Of a stretch of 64,000 bases of DNA, positions 18,874 through 26,809 are shown in pieces. The notes beneath the pieces are model-generated. The model saw only the letters and a list, made by a program, of their open reading frames with translations. It had not been told where the DNA came from and did not search any database. This stretch comes from Funiculus sociatus GB2-C1 (GTDB lineage: Bacteria; Cyanobacteriota; Cyanobacteriia; Cyanobacteriales; FACHB-T130), in the NCBI RefSeq assembly GCF_039962115.1, contig NZ_JAMPKJ010000007.1, forward strand, positions 1-64,000. The letters run 5' to 3'. Position 1 is the stretch's first letter; every line of letters begins with the position of its first letter. Made by a program: the position numbers and the translations under genes.

Positions 18874-20856
18874 ATGGTAAAATCTCCGATTTCCCCAGTC
18901 CAAAAGCTTTCTAAAGTAGAAGGACTAAAAGAACGCAGTAACTATTTGCGTGAACCAGTGGCAAGTGAGCTGCTGGAAGACACCAACTGCTTCACAGAAA
19001 ATGCTACTCAAATTCTCAAGTTTCACGGCTCATACCAGCAGGACAACCGGGATAACCGGGTTAAGGGTCAGGAGAAAGATTACCAGTTCATGCTGCGAAC
19101 CCGCAATCCGGGGGGCTTCACACCACCAGAACTGTATCTGACCTTAGACCGCCTGGCCTCTGAATATGGTAATGGGACGCTACGCGCTACGACTCGCCAA
19201 GGCTTTCAGATGCATGGGATTTTGAAGAAAAATCTCAAAAGCGCGATCGCATCCATAATCAACAGCATGGGATCGACGTTGGGAGCCTGCGGTGACGTCA
19301 ACCGCAACGTGATGGCACCACCAGCACCTTTTAAGAATCGCCCAGAATACGAGTATGCCTGGGAGTATGCCAATAATATAGCTGAGCTACTGACACCCCA
19401 GACTGGTGCTTATTACGAGATTTGGCTGGATGGCGAAAAAGCTATCAGTGCTGAAGAAAACCCAGAGGTAAAAGCGGCGCGTCAACGCAACGGCAACGGC
19501 ACCATAATACACGGGAAAGAAGAACCGATTTATGGCGAGCATTATATGCCACGGAAGTTTAAGTGTGCCGTGACAGTACCGGGAGATAATTCGGTAGACT
19601 TGTACTCCCAGGATGTTAGCTTGGTGGTAATAACCAGCGCTTCTGGAGAGTTAGAAGGGTTTAACGTCTTTGCTGGCGGTGGTTTGGGACGCACTCACAA
19701 CAAAGAAGAAACGTTTCCCCGGATGGCAGATCCAATTGGGTATGTAGAAAAAGATGATATCTACGACCTGATTAAGGCAATTGTCTCCACTCAAAGGGAT
19801 TATGGCGATCGCGTCAACCGTCGTCATGCACGGATGAAATATCTGATTGAGGATTGGGGAGTCGAGAAATTCCGGGAAACTGTCGAAGGTTTCTTTGGGA
19901 AAAAACTGGCACCTTTTAAGGAATTACCGCCATTTAAATACGAAGATTACCTGGGATGGAACGAACAAGGCGATGGGAAGCTTTTCTTGGGAATTTCCAT
20001 CGAAAATGGTCGGATTAAAGACGAAGGCGACTTTAAACTCTTGACAGCACTTCGGGAAATTCAGGAGAAATTTGCCTTACCGTTGCGCCTGACACCCAAC
20101 CATAACCTGATTATTTACGAAATTGAACCAGAGCAGAAACAGGCAATTAGCCAGATTCTCCAAAATTGCGGAGTTGAGCTAGATGCAGATAAGATCGATC
20201 CATTAGTGCGGTATTCGATGGCTTGTCCAGCAATGCCTACTTGCGGTTTGGCAATCACCGAGTCGGAAAGGGCAATGCCTGGTATTCTAGATCGGTTGCG
20301 ATCGCTACTGGAAAAAGTAGGATTGGCAAACGAAAAGATTATCGTGCGGATGACAGGTTGTCCGAATGGTTGTGCGCGTCCTTACTTAGCAGAGTTAGGC
20401 TTCGTTGGCAGTGCGCCTGAGTCTTATCAGCTTTGGCTGGGGGCTTCGCCGGACCAAACGCGGCTTTCCAGAGCATACATGGATCGGCTGCACATCAACG
20501 AGCTGGAAGGTGAGTTAGAGCCAATTTTTGTCTTCTTCAAGCAGTCGCGACAAACTGAGGAGAGTTTCGGAGATTTTTGCGATCGCGTTGGTTTTGATGC
20601 TATTCGCCAGTTTACTGTCGATTATGAATCTGAAGCTGTATCACCCCAGTCAGATGCTGGCTTAATTAATGAGGTGGTACTGCCAGAAGAATCTGAAATT
20701 CAAGTCTCCGCTAAAATCCGCCGTCGGATCAATGTTCGCGATGAGGTATATACTCGCTTGAAAGCAGAGGCAGCTCGTCAGGGTAAGCCAGTGACTCAGT
20801 TAGCGAGTGATGCTATTGAAGCCTATTTGCAGGCTAACCAAGCGTCGCCGGAGTAG
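18874..20856 (+). CDS. sir: Assimilatory ferredoxin-sulfite reductase
   Basis: 660 residues. It has both halves of the sulfite/nitrite reductase fold and the 4Fe-4S/siroheme ligands: Cys451 and Cys457 (CPAMPTC, Cx5C), Cys496 and Cys500 (CPNGC, Cx3C). The N-terminal region has [11 protein letters not shown] and TRQGFQMHG, typical of Sir rather than NirA. It reduces sulfite to sulfide with six electrons from ferredoxin for cysteine synthesis. After the catalytic fold (about residue 590) comes an acidic linker, then about 45 residues ([15 protein letters not shown]...[12 protein letters not shown]) resembling a ribbon-helix-helix DNA-binding unit. There is no obvious Shine-Dalgarno at the ATG. 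A heptamer array begins immediately after the stop. Confidence 0.94.
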   Translation: MVKSPISPVQKLSKVEGLKERSNYLREPVASELLEDTNCFTENATQILKFHGSYQQDNRDNRVKGQEKDYQFMLRTRNPGGFTPPELYLTLDRLASEYGNGTLRATTRQGFQMHGILKKNLKSAIASIINSMGSTLGACGDVNRNVMAPPAPFKNRPEYEYAWEYANNIAELLTPQTGAYYEIWLDGEKAISAEENPEVKAARQRNGNGTIIHGKEEPIYGEHYMPRKFKCAVTVPGDNSVDLYSQDVSLVVITSASGELEGFNVFAGGGLGRTHNKEETFPRMADPIGYVEKDDIYDLIKAIVSTQRDYGDRVNRRHARMKYLIEDWGVEKFRETVEGFFGKKLAPFKELPPFKYEDYLGWNEQGDGKLFLGISIENGRIKDEGDFKLLTALREIQEKFALPLRLTPNHNLIIYEIEPEQKQAISQILQNCGVELDADKIDPLVRYSMACPAMPTCGLAITESERAMPGILDRLRSLLEKVGLANEKIIVRMTGCPNGCARPYLAELGFVGSAPESYQLWLGASPDQTRLSRAYMDRLHINELEGELEPIFVFFKQSRQTEESFGDFCDRVGFDAIRQFTVDYESEAVSPQSDAGLINEVVLPEESEIQVSAKIRRRINVRDEVYTRLKAEAARQGKPVTQLASDAIEAYLQANQASPE

Positions 20857-20858
20857 TC

Positions 20859-20930
20859 GGGGCTGGGGACTGGGGACTAGGGACTGGGGACTAGGTAAGA
20901 CTTTTTCCCAATCCCCAATTCCCAATCCCC
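20859..20930. repeat. GGGGAYT heptamer inverted array after sir
   Basis: A G-rich arm with GGGGACT and GGGACTA units, centre GTAAGACTTTTT, then a CCCAATC/CCCAATT arm. Unlike the intragenic arrays, it contains TAG triplets. Confidence 0.9.
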
Positions 20931-21016
20931 GCATAGAAGGTGTCCTGACTCCCGCACAGCAGAGACAACTTCAGCAAAACCAACCAGATGACAATTCTTT
21001 TGATGATTGGTGGTAA
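20930..21016 (+). pseudogene. Orphan C-terminal coding fragment
   Basis: The frame after the array reads IEGVLTPAQQRQLQQNQ, then PDDNSFDDWW and a TAA stop. It has an amphipathic, acidic, Trp-ended look typical of real protein tails but no plausible start of its own. It is in frame 2 while sir is in frame 1. It could be the severed tail of sir or of a lost gene. Low confidence. Confidence 0.3.
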
Positions 21017-21295
21017 TTGGTTTTAAAGGTGTAGTTAGGCGTGCCTTTAATCTTCTGGTGTCACTCTCAGTTGTAGTTCTAGGTTGGGTGGGTGCGGCTA
21101 AGCTTTACGGAACAAAAGCTAGAAGTATTGTTTAGCTAACCGAACAAATCGCTTGTTTTGGCATTTTTAACTTTAAAAGCAACCCTATTTGGGATTAATT
21201 CCTATACCGGATGGCTAATTTCCGATGAGGGATGCAATTAGAAATAGGGAGATGTGTAATGGAAGATACAGAAACTCCGTTAGGAGAGAAGAATT

Positions 21296-21694
21296 ATGAC
21301 TTGGTTAGAAAAGCAAATTGGACAAGTATATAATAGCCAAGTAGAGAGCAAGCACGATGCTGAAGCTATTGAAGAGGAAATGAGTCCCGGACTCACTGGC
21401 GAGTATGACTTGGAGTTGCGCGAGAAAGCTGGGGTACACTCGCCTCCCCCACCTCCAGAAAATATGGGACTTGAGGGCGAATACGATTCCAACGGTTTAG
21501 TAAAGCGGGTTGCAGCTGCTTTTGATAAAGATCCGAACATCAAGAATATTGAAACCCTCGATATCGCCCAAGATGGGGGAACTATCCTTCTTAAAGGCTC
21601 TGTACCTAATCGATCCATCTTGAGTCATATCGAACAGGTAGCTGCCAAAGTAGATGGTACTAAAGCAGTAGATACTAGCCAGGTAACATATTAA
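21296..21694 (+). CDS. BON-domain protein
   Basis: 132 residues with ATG preceded by AGGAGAG. The N-terminal half is acidic and low-complexity, with a run of five prolines (SPPPPPEN). The C-terminal half (about 62-130) is a BON domain: LVKRVAAAFDKDP, IETLDIAQDGGTILLKGSV, IEQVAAKVDGTKAVD. BON domains bind phospholipids or other macromolecules, often at the cell envelope under osmotic stress. There is no signal peptide, so it is probably cytosolic or peripheral at the inner face of the membrane. It lies 62 nt upstream of rsmE, possibly co-transcribed. Confidence 0.85.
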   Translation: MTWLEKQIGQVYNSQVESKHDAEAIEEEMSPGLTGEYDLELREKAGVHSPPPPPENMGLEGEYDSNGLVKRVAAAFDKDPNIKNIETLDIAQDGGTILLKGSVPNRSILSHIEQVAAKVDGTKAVDTSQVTY

Positions 21695-21756
21695 GTCAGC
21701 TAAAGTTTTCCCAGCTAAAATTAAAAGTTTGGTAGTAGTCGGAAAACAAATTGGCG

Positions 21757-22512
21757 ATGCAAAGACTAGCGATCGCACCCTCCCAATTTCAGAACCAGCA
21801 AATTATCCTGACGGCTGAACAACAGCATTACTTGAGTCGGGTGTTGCGGTTGCGGGAGGGCGATCGCTTTATTGCTATGGATGGACTCGGACACTGGTGG
21901 CTGGCTAAACTAGAGGGCAATCAGGCGCAGATTCTAGAACCAATTCTCCAGCCAAACACCGAGTTGCCAGTACCAATTACGCTGATGGCAGCTTTGCCAA
22001 AAGGCAACGGTTTTGATGAAGTGGTGCGCTATAGTACCGAAGTGGGGGTAGTAGCAATTGTGCCATTAGTAAGTGATCGCACTCTCCTGAACCCCAGCAC
22101 CGGGAAACTTGAACGTTGGCGACGAATTGCTATAGAAGCATCTGAGCAATCAGAACGTCAAATCGTACCAACAATTTTAGATCCTGTTCCCTTTGCCACA
22201 GCTTTGTCATCGGCAAAGGACAAAAATTATATCTGCGTTGCGCGTGGCGACTCTCCCCATTTACGAGATTGTTTGCAAAATAAAGATTTTGCCCGGAGTG
22301 GTGATTCCCCCAATCCCCAATCCCCAATCCCCAATCCCCAACACCCATCCATTGCGATCGCAACAGGCCCAGAAGGCGGCTGGACGGCTGCTGAAATCGA
22401 GAATGCGATCGCTTCCGGCTTCCAACCTGTTTCTCTCGGTCGTCGCATCCTCAGAGCCGTCACCGCCCCACTTGTCGCCTTATCTCTGGTAGCTGCTGCT
22501 TTTGAAGATTAA
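21757..22512 (+). CDS. rsmE: 16S rRNA (uracil-1498-N3)-methyltransferase
   Basis: 251 residues from ATG 21757; an upstream in-frame TTG at 21751 is less likely. It has the SPOUT-fold RsmE pattern: HYLSRVLRLREGD, LPKGNGFDEVVR, ATGPEGGWTAAE in the knotted AdoMet site, and LGRRILRAVTAPL near the end. It methylates N3 of U1498 in the decoding region of 16S rRNA. Residues about 184-197 (PQSPIPNPQHP) are encoded by CCCCAAT heptamers (22306-22342) inserted just before the IAIATGPEGG strand. RsmE tolerating a variable loop there is plausible. Confidence is high. Confidence 0.94.
   Translation: MQRLAIAPSQFQNQQIILTAEQQHYLSRVLRLREGDRFIAMDGLGHWWLAKLEGNQAQILEPILQPNTELPVPITLMAALPKGNGFDEVVRYSTEVGVVAIVPLVSDRTLLNPSTGKLERWRRIAIEASEQSERQIVPTILDPVPFATALSSAKDKNYICVARGDSPHLRDCLQNKDFARSGDSPNPQSPIPNPQHPSIAIATGPEGGWTAAEIENAIASGFQPVSLGRRILRAVTAPLVALSLVAAAFED
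22306..22342. repeat. CCCCAAT heptamers inside rsmE
   Basis: Four to five CCCCAAT units on the plus strand, in frame, without an obvious G-rich partner arm. Confidence 0.85.
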
Positions 22513-22561
22513 AAAATTGTTGGGTAAAGTAGGATGGAAATTATCTATCCAACTCCCCAAA

Positions 22562-22590
22562 TTTTAAATTTTTAACTTTTAATTTTTAAT
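22562..22590. repeat. TTTTAAY heptamers before the TPR gene
   Basis: TTTTAAA, then TTTTAAC, TTTTAAT, TTTTAAT in 7-nt register, ending 7 nt before the ATG at 22598. Each unit contains TAA. Confidence 0.75.
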
Positions 22591-22597
22591 TCTTTCC

Positions 22598-23674
22598 ATG
22601 CTGGAACAAGTTGCCGAAGCCTTTGAGCGCAAAGACTATAAAACAGTTGCTTGGTTACTGAAAAACCTGCTAAAACAAATGCCGCAAAATCCTACAGTGC
22701 AGCTTTATGTGGGACGACTACACGAAGAAACAGGCAAGCTGGAGGCGGCAGAAACTGTTTATCGGCAACTGCTAAGGGATGCAACCAATCCGAAGATTAT
22801 GTCGCAAGCACGGCAAGGATTGCAACGTCTAGAAGCGATCGCCCAAAGAAAACGACAACAAGCGATCGCCCAAGCCACCGCTTCAAAAGAAGATACAGAA
22901 GCTGGTGTCTTAGTTCTGGAAGCCCTCAGTCAGGACGCAAAACAATCAGCTGCCCAAAGTTTAGCTCGGATTATGCAGCTAGACCCCTACAGCGCACGCC
23001 TACAATTACCCAGTCGCGGCTGGCGGCTGTACCGTACTGGCTTGGTAGGAGAAATGCGATACTACAGCCAGCAATTGCAGCAAGCTGACATTCCTTGTTT
23101 TTGGGCAAATCTGGCAGACATTGAGAAAATTAACGTTTTCAAAGTCAGCCATTTTGTCTCTGTTACTCCGCAAGTTAGCGTGGTTTGTGAAAACGATCGT
23201 TCTCAGATTGGTTCTCTCAACTTTAGCTGGTCAGAAGTGCGCGATCGCGTAGAGGGACAGTTACCCATTTTTGAAGAAGTTGTAGACCAAGATGCCCACC
23301 ACAAGCTGCAATGGAAAACCAAAACCCAAGATTACGCGCAATTTTGCGACTTGCATCTCCCCGCCAGACGCAGCATACTCCGCCTCTCGGATAGCAGCTA
23401 CCAGTTTCCGAAGGGTATTCCCTTCAACTCACAGCAGTCCAATCAACCCACCAACCGCACTAACTGGAATAATTTACTCACTTTCTTAAACCAGCAGCTG
23501 CAACATACACCAGTTTGGTCTGATTTCAACCTTTTTGCCCAATCAGCCCTAGATTACGCCGAAATGCTAAAACGCCTCAAGTCCCACATTCACTTGTTTC
23601 GCCGCGAAGAAACCCTCTGGGACCCTGCCTTCCAGTTGTACAGTGGGCTGGTTTTCCTCAGAAGTGCAAAATAA
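22598..23674 (+). CDS. TPR-containing cyanobacterial protein
   Basis: 358 residues. Residues 1-80 form two to three TPR-like helix pairs (FERKDYKTVAWLLKNLLKQMPQNPTVQLYVGRLHEETGKLEAAETVYRQLL, quoted as positions 9-58). About 80-110 is an Ala/Gln-rich coil. The remaining 240 residues form a globular part with no family I can name (YRTGLVGEMRYYSQQL, CFWANLADIEKINVF). No signal or membrane segment. TPRs mediate protein-protein contacts, so a scaffold or assembly role is possible. It lies 85 nt after rsmE and is probably co-transcribed. It reads through the terminator at 23731. Confidence 0.7.
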   Translation: MLEQVAEAFERKDYKTVAWLLKNLLKQMPQNPTVQLYVGRLHEETGKLEAAETVYRQLLRDATNPKIMSQARQGLQRLEAIAQRKRQQAIAQATASKEDTEAGVLVLEALSQDAKQSAAQSLARIMQLDPYSARLQLPSRGWRLYRTGLVGEMRYYSQQLQQADIPCFWANLADIEKINVFKVSHFVSVTPQVSVVCENDRSQIGSLNFSWSEVRDRVEGQLPIFEEVVDQDAHHKLQWKTKTQDYAQFCDLHLPARRSILRLSDSSYQFPKGIPFNSQQSNQPTNRTNWNNLLTFLNQQLQHTPVWSDFNLFAQSALDYAEMLKRLKSHIHLFRREETLWDPAFQLYSGLVFLRSAK

Positions 23675-23730
23675 TAGAAAAAACGTTAAGTGAACCGTAT
23701 CTGGTATAAAAGGCAAAAAACAAGAATAAA

Positions 23731-23761
23731 AAAAGGCAAAAGAAAGAATCTTTTGCCTTTT
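23731..23761. terminator. Bidirectional terminator
   Basis: A 12-bp stem AAAAGGCAAAAG/CTTTTGCCTTTT with a 7-nt loop, between convergent genes. A/T runs on both sides serve both strands; the minus side has seven T residues. Confidence 0.85.
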
Positions 23762-23799
23762 GCTGTCCCTTTTTTAGGGGGAATTGAATGAAAGCCTTT

Positions 23800-24351
23800 T
23801 TATGAGTTTGGCGTTTTCACTTGACGTGCCATGTCCATGAAGTTGCTCATGCTGGGGCCTGGACGGCGACGGCTCTTAGAACTGGTAACTGGGTTCAAAT
23901 ATTTGGGAGCAAAAGTGGTGTCATTCGAGGCTGGAACCTTACCGTTACTAGTAGCAGGTACTGCCTCAACTCCTTCAGCAGTCTGAACTAGCTCAACTTT
24001 AGGTCTTTGAGCGATCGCTGCTGCTTCAGTTTTTTCTTCAGACTTCTTCTCAGGCTTTGGTGAATCCTTTTTAGGCGTAGACGCTTCTACTTTTGCGGGT
24101 TCTGGCTTCTTCTCTTGGGACGGTTGAGTCTTGGCGGGTTCTGGCTTCTTGTCTTGAGATTGTTGAGCCTTGACTGGTTCAGCCTTCTTCTGTCCGTTAG
24201 AGTCTTTTGACTCGTCAAGCTCCATGTAGTATCCAGACTTTTTGCCAGCTTTAGGAGCTATAGCCTTGTTGTCTTCAGACTTTTCAGAGCTAAAAAGCCC
24301 TCCGAAGAAAGCGGCAATTCCACCGAACAATTTTTTGATAAAACCGAACAT
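23800..24351 (-). CDS. Hypothetical Lys/Pro/Glu-rich protein with amphipathic N-terminus
   Basis: 183 residues, no recognised domain. The first 22 residues (MFGFIKKLFGGIAAFFGGLF) form a strongly hydrophobic amphipathic helix likely to bind membrane. Next comes YYMELDES, then a low-complexity region (about 52-105) with degenerate KKPEPAK-type repeats. The C-terminus has APKYLNP and SRRRPGPSMSNFMDMARQV. Similar proteins with this MFGFIKK start occur in cyanobacteria as far as I recall, with no known role. A membrane-surface tether or intrinsically disordered scaffold is possible. It is monocistronic with its own terminator. Confidence 0.6.
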   Translation of the reverse strand: MFGFIKKLFGGIAAFFGGLFSSEKSEDNKAIAPKAGKKSGYYMELDESKDSNGQKKAEPVKAQQSQDKKPEPAKTQPSQEKKPEPAKVEASTPKKDSPKPEKKSEEKTEAAAIAQRPKVELVQTAEGVEAVPATSNGKVPASNDTTFAPKYLNPVTSSKSRRRPGPSMSNFMDMARQVKTPNS

Positions 24352-24767
24352 TTATGATTACTCCTGGCGCTTAGATGACGTTGACTCAGTATTCAAAAAA
24401 ATTGCAACAAGCAATTCTAACTTTAATTCAAGAGTGTTATTGCAAATACCACACAGAACTGCTCCTTACTAAAAGGGCGTTGCTTTACATTTGCTCTACG
24501 CGGCATCCCTAAAATTGTTATCCAGATCGAATTATGAATTTTTACGGCGGACAAGCGCAAGATTCATCGATACTTCTTTATAAAAGTTTACCTTGTTTGT
24601 TTCATCAAGTACAGTTACCCAGATGCTTACCGATGGCAGATTGCTGCCTGGTTGCAATACTTTACATTTATCTCAGATTTTGGTAAAAGAGTCAGCCAGT
24701 GGGTAGGGTGTCCCAGGCTCGTCGAAAGAAGCGATCGCATCAGTCTAAGCTGAAATTAAATGAAACT
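24352..24767. other. Divergent intergenic region, about 415 bp
   Basis: Upstream of the minus-strand Lys/Pro/Glu-rich gene and the plus-strand lipase gene. A GTG at 24699 could extend the lipase by 23 basic residues but has no ribosome site. No repeat or RNA is recognised. Confidence 0.45.
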
Positions 24768-25466
24768 ATGAGCAAAATGAACTCCAGCGACAAGCCTAAC
24801 CCCGTATTACTGGTTCACGGCATCAACGACACAGCCGCCGTATTTCATAAAATGGCTCCCTACCTGACACAGCGAGGCTGGACTGTATACGATATTAGTC
24901 TCCTTCCCAACACTGGGGAAGCGGGTCTTGACTCTCTGGCTGTGCAGGTTGGCGATTACATTGCCAAAACCTTTGCACCAGAACAACCACTAGATTTAGT
25001 AGGCTTCAGCATGGGAGGCATTGTCAGCCGCTACTACGTGCAGCGACTGGGGGGAATCAAGCGGGTGCAGCGCTTTATTACTATATCAGCACCCAATAAT
25101 GGAACCTGGGCAGGATACTTTCACAATGGCGAAGGCTGCTGTCAGATGCGACCTGATAGCGGTTTATTATATGATTTGAATCGGGATGTCGAGATGCTGG
25201 AGCAGCTGAATTTCACTTCTATCTGGACACCTTACGATTTAATAATTTTGCCTCCGAAAAGTTCGCAAATGCCTATAGGTAAGGACGTGCAGCTGCCGAT
25301 ATTATTCCACCCGTGGATGATTACAGACATCAGGGCAATTAAAGCTGTGGCTAAAGCACTCTCAGAACCACTTAAGAGCGATCGCGAAGCGTCTGCTAAG
25401 CAGAATCGCCAACTTCAGCGTACTCCCGAACGCCAAAAATCGCCTCAGCATGAGCATAATATTTAA
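24768..25466 (+). CDS. Alpha/beta-hydrolase, lipase-like
   Basis: 232 residues from ATG 24768. It has the lipase pattern: PVLLVHGINDTAAVF (oxyanion region), nucleophile elbow GFSMGG, ISAPNNGTWAGYF after it, and a likely catalytic His in ILFHPWM. It resembles cyanobacterial triacylglycerol lipase/esterase proteins such as Synechocystis Sll1969 (from memory). No signal peptide, so it may act on internal glycerolipids. The C-terminal 30 residues (SDREASAKQNRQ...) are low-complexity. They overlap the 3' end of the convergent VOC gene by 71 nt through a HIP1-containing inverted repeat, so the stop may have been displaced outward. Catalytic Ser is seen; Asp is not assigned. Confidence 0.8.
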   Translation: MSKMNSSDKPNPVLLVHGINDTAAVFHKMAPYLTQRGWTVYDISLLPNTGEAGLDSLAVQVGDYIAKTFAPEQPLDLVGFSMGGIVSRYYVQRLGGIKRVQRFITISAPNNGTWAGYFHNGEGCCQMRPDSGLLYDLNRDVEMLEQLNFTSIWTPYDLIILPPKSSQMPIGKDVQLPILFHPWMITDIRAIKAVAKALSEPLKSDREASAKQNRQLQRTPERQKSPQHEHNI

Positions 25467-25827
25467 ACTCCATCAGATTATAAAACGGATCTTCTAAGAA
25501 AAAGGTGCGATGCTCTGTCAGTTGACCGGGAAAGCGATGCTTAGGCTCTTGATAAAATTGTAGCTGTCGTTGTTGCGCCCGTTCCAGCATTGCTTCCCAG
25601 TCAGACTCGGCGGTAAAAATCAGCCCAAAGTGTCTAGGATAAATACCTCGTTGCGGGGTAAGAGGTTCTTTGGTGACGTGAGCCACGAGTTGATGACCGG
25701 ATAAATTTAGAATTACAGCATCGCGCGTTTCCCGTCCAACTTTGCAACCGAGTCCATCAGCGTAGTAGGCTTTGGCTTGAGCAACATTGCTGATCGGAAA
25801 GGCAAGATGAAATATTGTTGGGTTCAT
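25396..25827 (-). CDS. VOC-family (glyoxalase-like) protein
   Basis: 143 residues with one beta-alpha-beta-beta-beta repeat pair of the vicinal oxygen chelate fold: FHLAFPISNVAQAKAYYADGLGCKVG at the start, DAVILNLSGHQLVAHV mid-way, and the terminal metal-ligand strand PFYNLMEFKYY with Glu. The leading HLAFPI His and the terminal Glu fit a metal site. Family members include glyoxalase I, dioxygenases and resistance proteins; the substrate is unknown. Its last residues (REYAEVGDSA) overlap the lipase frame on the opposite strand. A soluble cytosolic enzyme. Confidence 0.85.
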   Translation of the reverse strand: MNPTIFHLAFPISNVAQAKAYYADGLGCKVGRETRDAVILNLSGHQLVAHVTKEPLTPQRGIYPRHFGLIFTAESDWEAMLERAQQRQLQFYQEPKHRFPGQLTEHRTFFLEDPFYNLMEFKYYAHAEAIFGVREYAEVGDSA

Positions 25828-25870
25828 AGCTGTTGGCTTAATTTTGAATTAGTTTAATGTTTTCAGATTT

Positions 25871-26650
25871 ATGCTAATGCTCTCTACGATTAATTCTGTC
25901 AATCCGTGGCTAGTAGCGATCGCATTGAATACAATTTTGGCGATTGTCGCCTATTTCGCCCCGAAAAAGCTTCTTACTCCGGCGGGATTACTCCACAGTT
26001 GGGCGCTGGGCGTTATCATCTGGGGAGCCCTCGGCTTTCCGGGATATTTAGTGGTAATGTTTTATTTTCTCGTTGGTTCTGGGGTCACGCGCATCGGTAT
26101 GGCGCAAAAGGAAGCCGAGGGAATTGCAGAGAAACGTTCTGGCGCACGGGGGCCAGAAAATGTCTGGGGTTCGGCTTTTACAGCGACACTCTGCGCCTTG
26201 GGAGTGCTGGTGGCTAATTATTTAGGACAGCCCCAATGGATACCCCTACTACTGTTGGGTTACGTGGCGAGTTTCAGCACCAAACTCTCGGACACTTGCG
26301 CCAGTGAAGTCGGGAAAGCTTACGGTAAACGCACATTTCTCATCACCACTCTACAACCCGTGGCGCGGGGAACTGAAGGGGCGGTATCTTTAGAGGGGAC
26401 TTTAGCTGGGATAGTGGCATCGGCAGCGATCGCACTCGTTGGCTGGGGCGTTGGTACAATTGACCTGTTGGGTGTGCTTTTGTGTGTGTTGGCGGCGTTT
26501 ATTGCTACCAATTTAGAAAGTGTAATTGGTGCCACATTGCAAAGTCGCCTAGAATGGCTTACCAACGAATTAGTGAATGTAGTGAATACATTGATCGGCG
26601 CGATCGCGGCTATATTATTAGCCTTAGCTGTGTCTGCTGGAATGGGTTGA
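25871..26650 (+). CDS. DUF92/TIGR00297 membrane protein (VTE6-like phytyl-phosphate kinase)
   Basis: 259 residues, about six to seven transmembrane helices (for example 13-30, 45-65, 112-130, 170-190, 195-212, 238-258). Family signatures are LLTPAGLLHSWALG, GARGPENVWGSAF and the conserved FSTKLSDTCASEVGKAYGK. DUF92 proteins include plant VTE6, which phosphorylates phytyl phosphate for tocopherol and phylloquinone synthesis, and cyanobacteria have orthologues. It is likely in the thylakoid or plasma membrane, salvaging phytol released from chlorophyll. Start ATG 25871 or the next Met. It is divergent from the VOC gene. Family call firm; enzymatic activity is by homology. Confidence 0.85.
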   Translation: MLMLSTINSVNPWLVAIALNTILAIVAYFAPKKLLTPAGLLHSWALGVIIWGALGFPGYLVVMFYFLVGSGVTRIGMAQKEAEGIAEKRSGARGPENVWGSAFTATLCALGVLVANYLGQPQWIPLLLLGYVASFSTKLSDTCASEVGKAYGKRTFLITTLQPVARGTEGAVSLEGTLAGIVASAAIALVGWGVGTIDLLGVLLCVLAAFIATNLESVIGATLQSRLEWLTNELVNVVNTLIGAIAAILLALAVSAGMG

Positions 26651-26796
26651 GGGTGCGATCGCTTTGTTTCCTGATTGCAGAGATTTGTGAAGGCTGTATA
26701 AAGCGACGCATGAAGATTAGTTAAATCTGACTAATAAGCTTGTCATCCTCCACAAGAAAGAAATAAATAGAGTAATCACCAGTGTTATTACTTTCA

Positions 26797-26802
26797 GGAG
26801 GG
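26797..26802 (+). promoter_or_regulatory. Shine-Dalgarno fixing the exoprotein start
   Basis: AGGAGG lies 7 nt before ATG 26810 but only 1 nt before ATG 26804, so 26810 is the likely start. Confidence 0.8.
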
Positions 26803-26809
26803 GATGGTT

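Larger units (their letters stand above)
20857..21295. other. Intergenic: array, orphan coding tail, BON leader
   Basis: Left part: the heptamer array (20859-20930). Next: a short coding-like tail (20930-21016). The remainder, to 21295, has no gene; AGGAGAG near 21283 is the ribosome site of the BON gene. Confidence 0.5.

Noticed and set aside
24699-24767. GTG extension of the lipase
   Set aside because: Adds a basic, non-conserved leader without a ribosome site; ATG 24768 is directly before the conserved fold.
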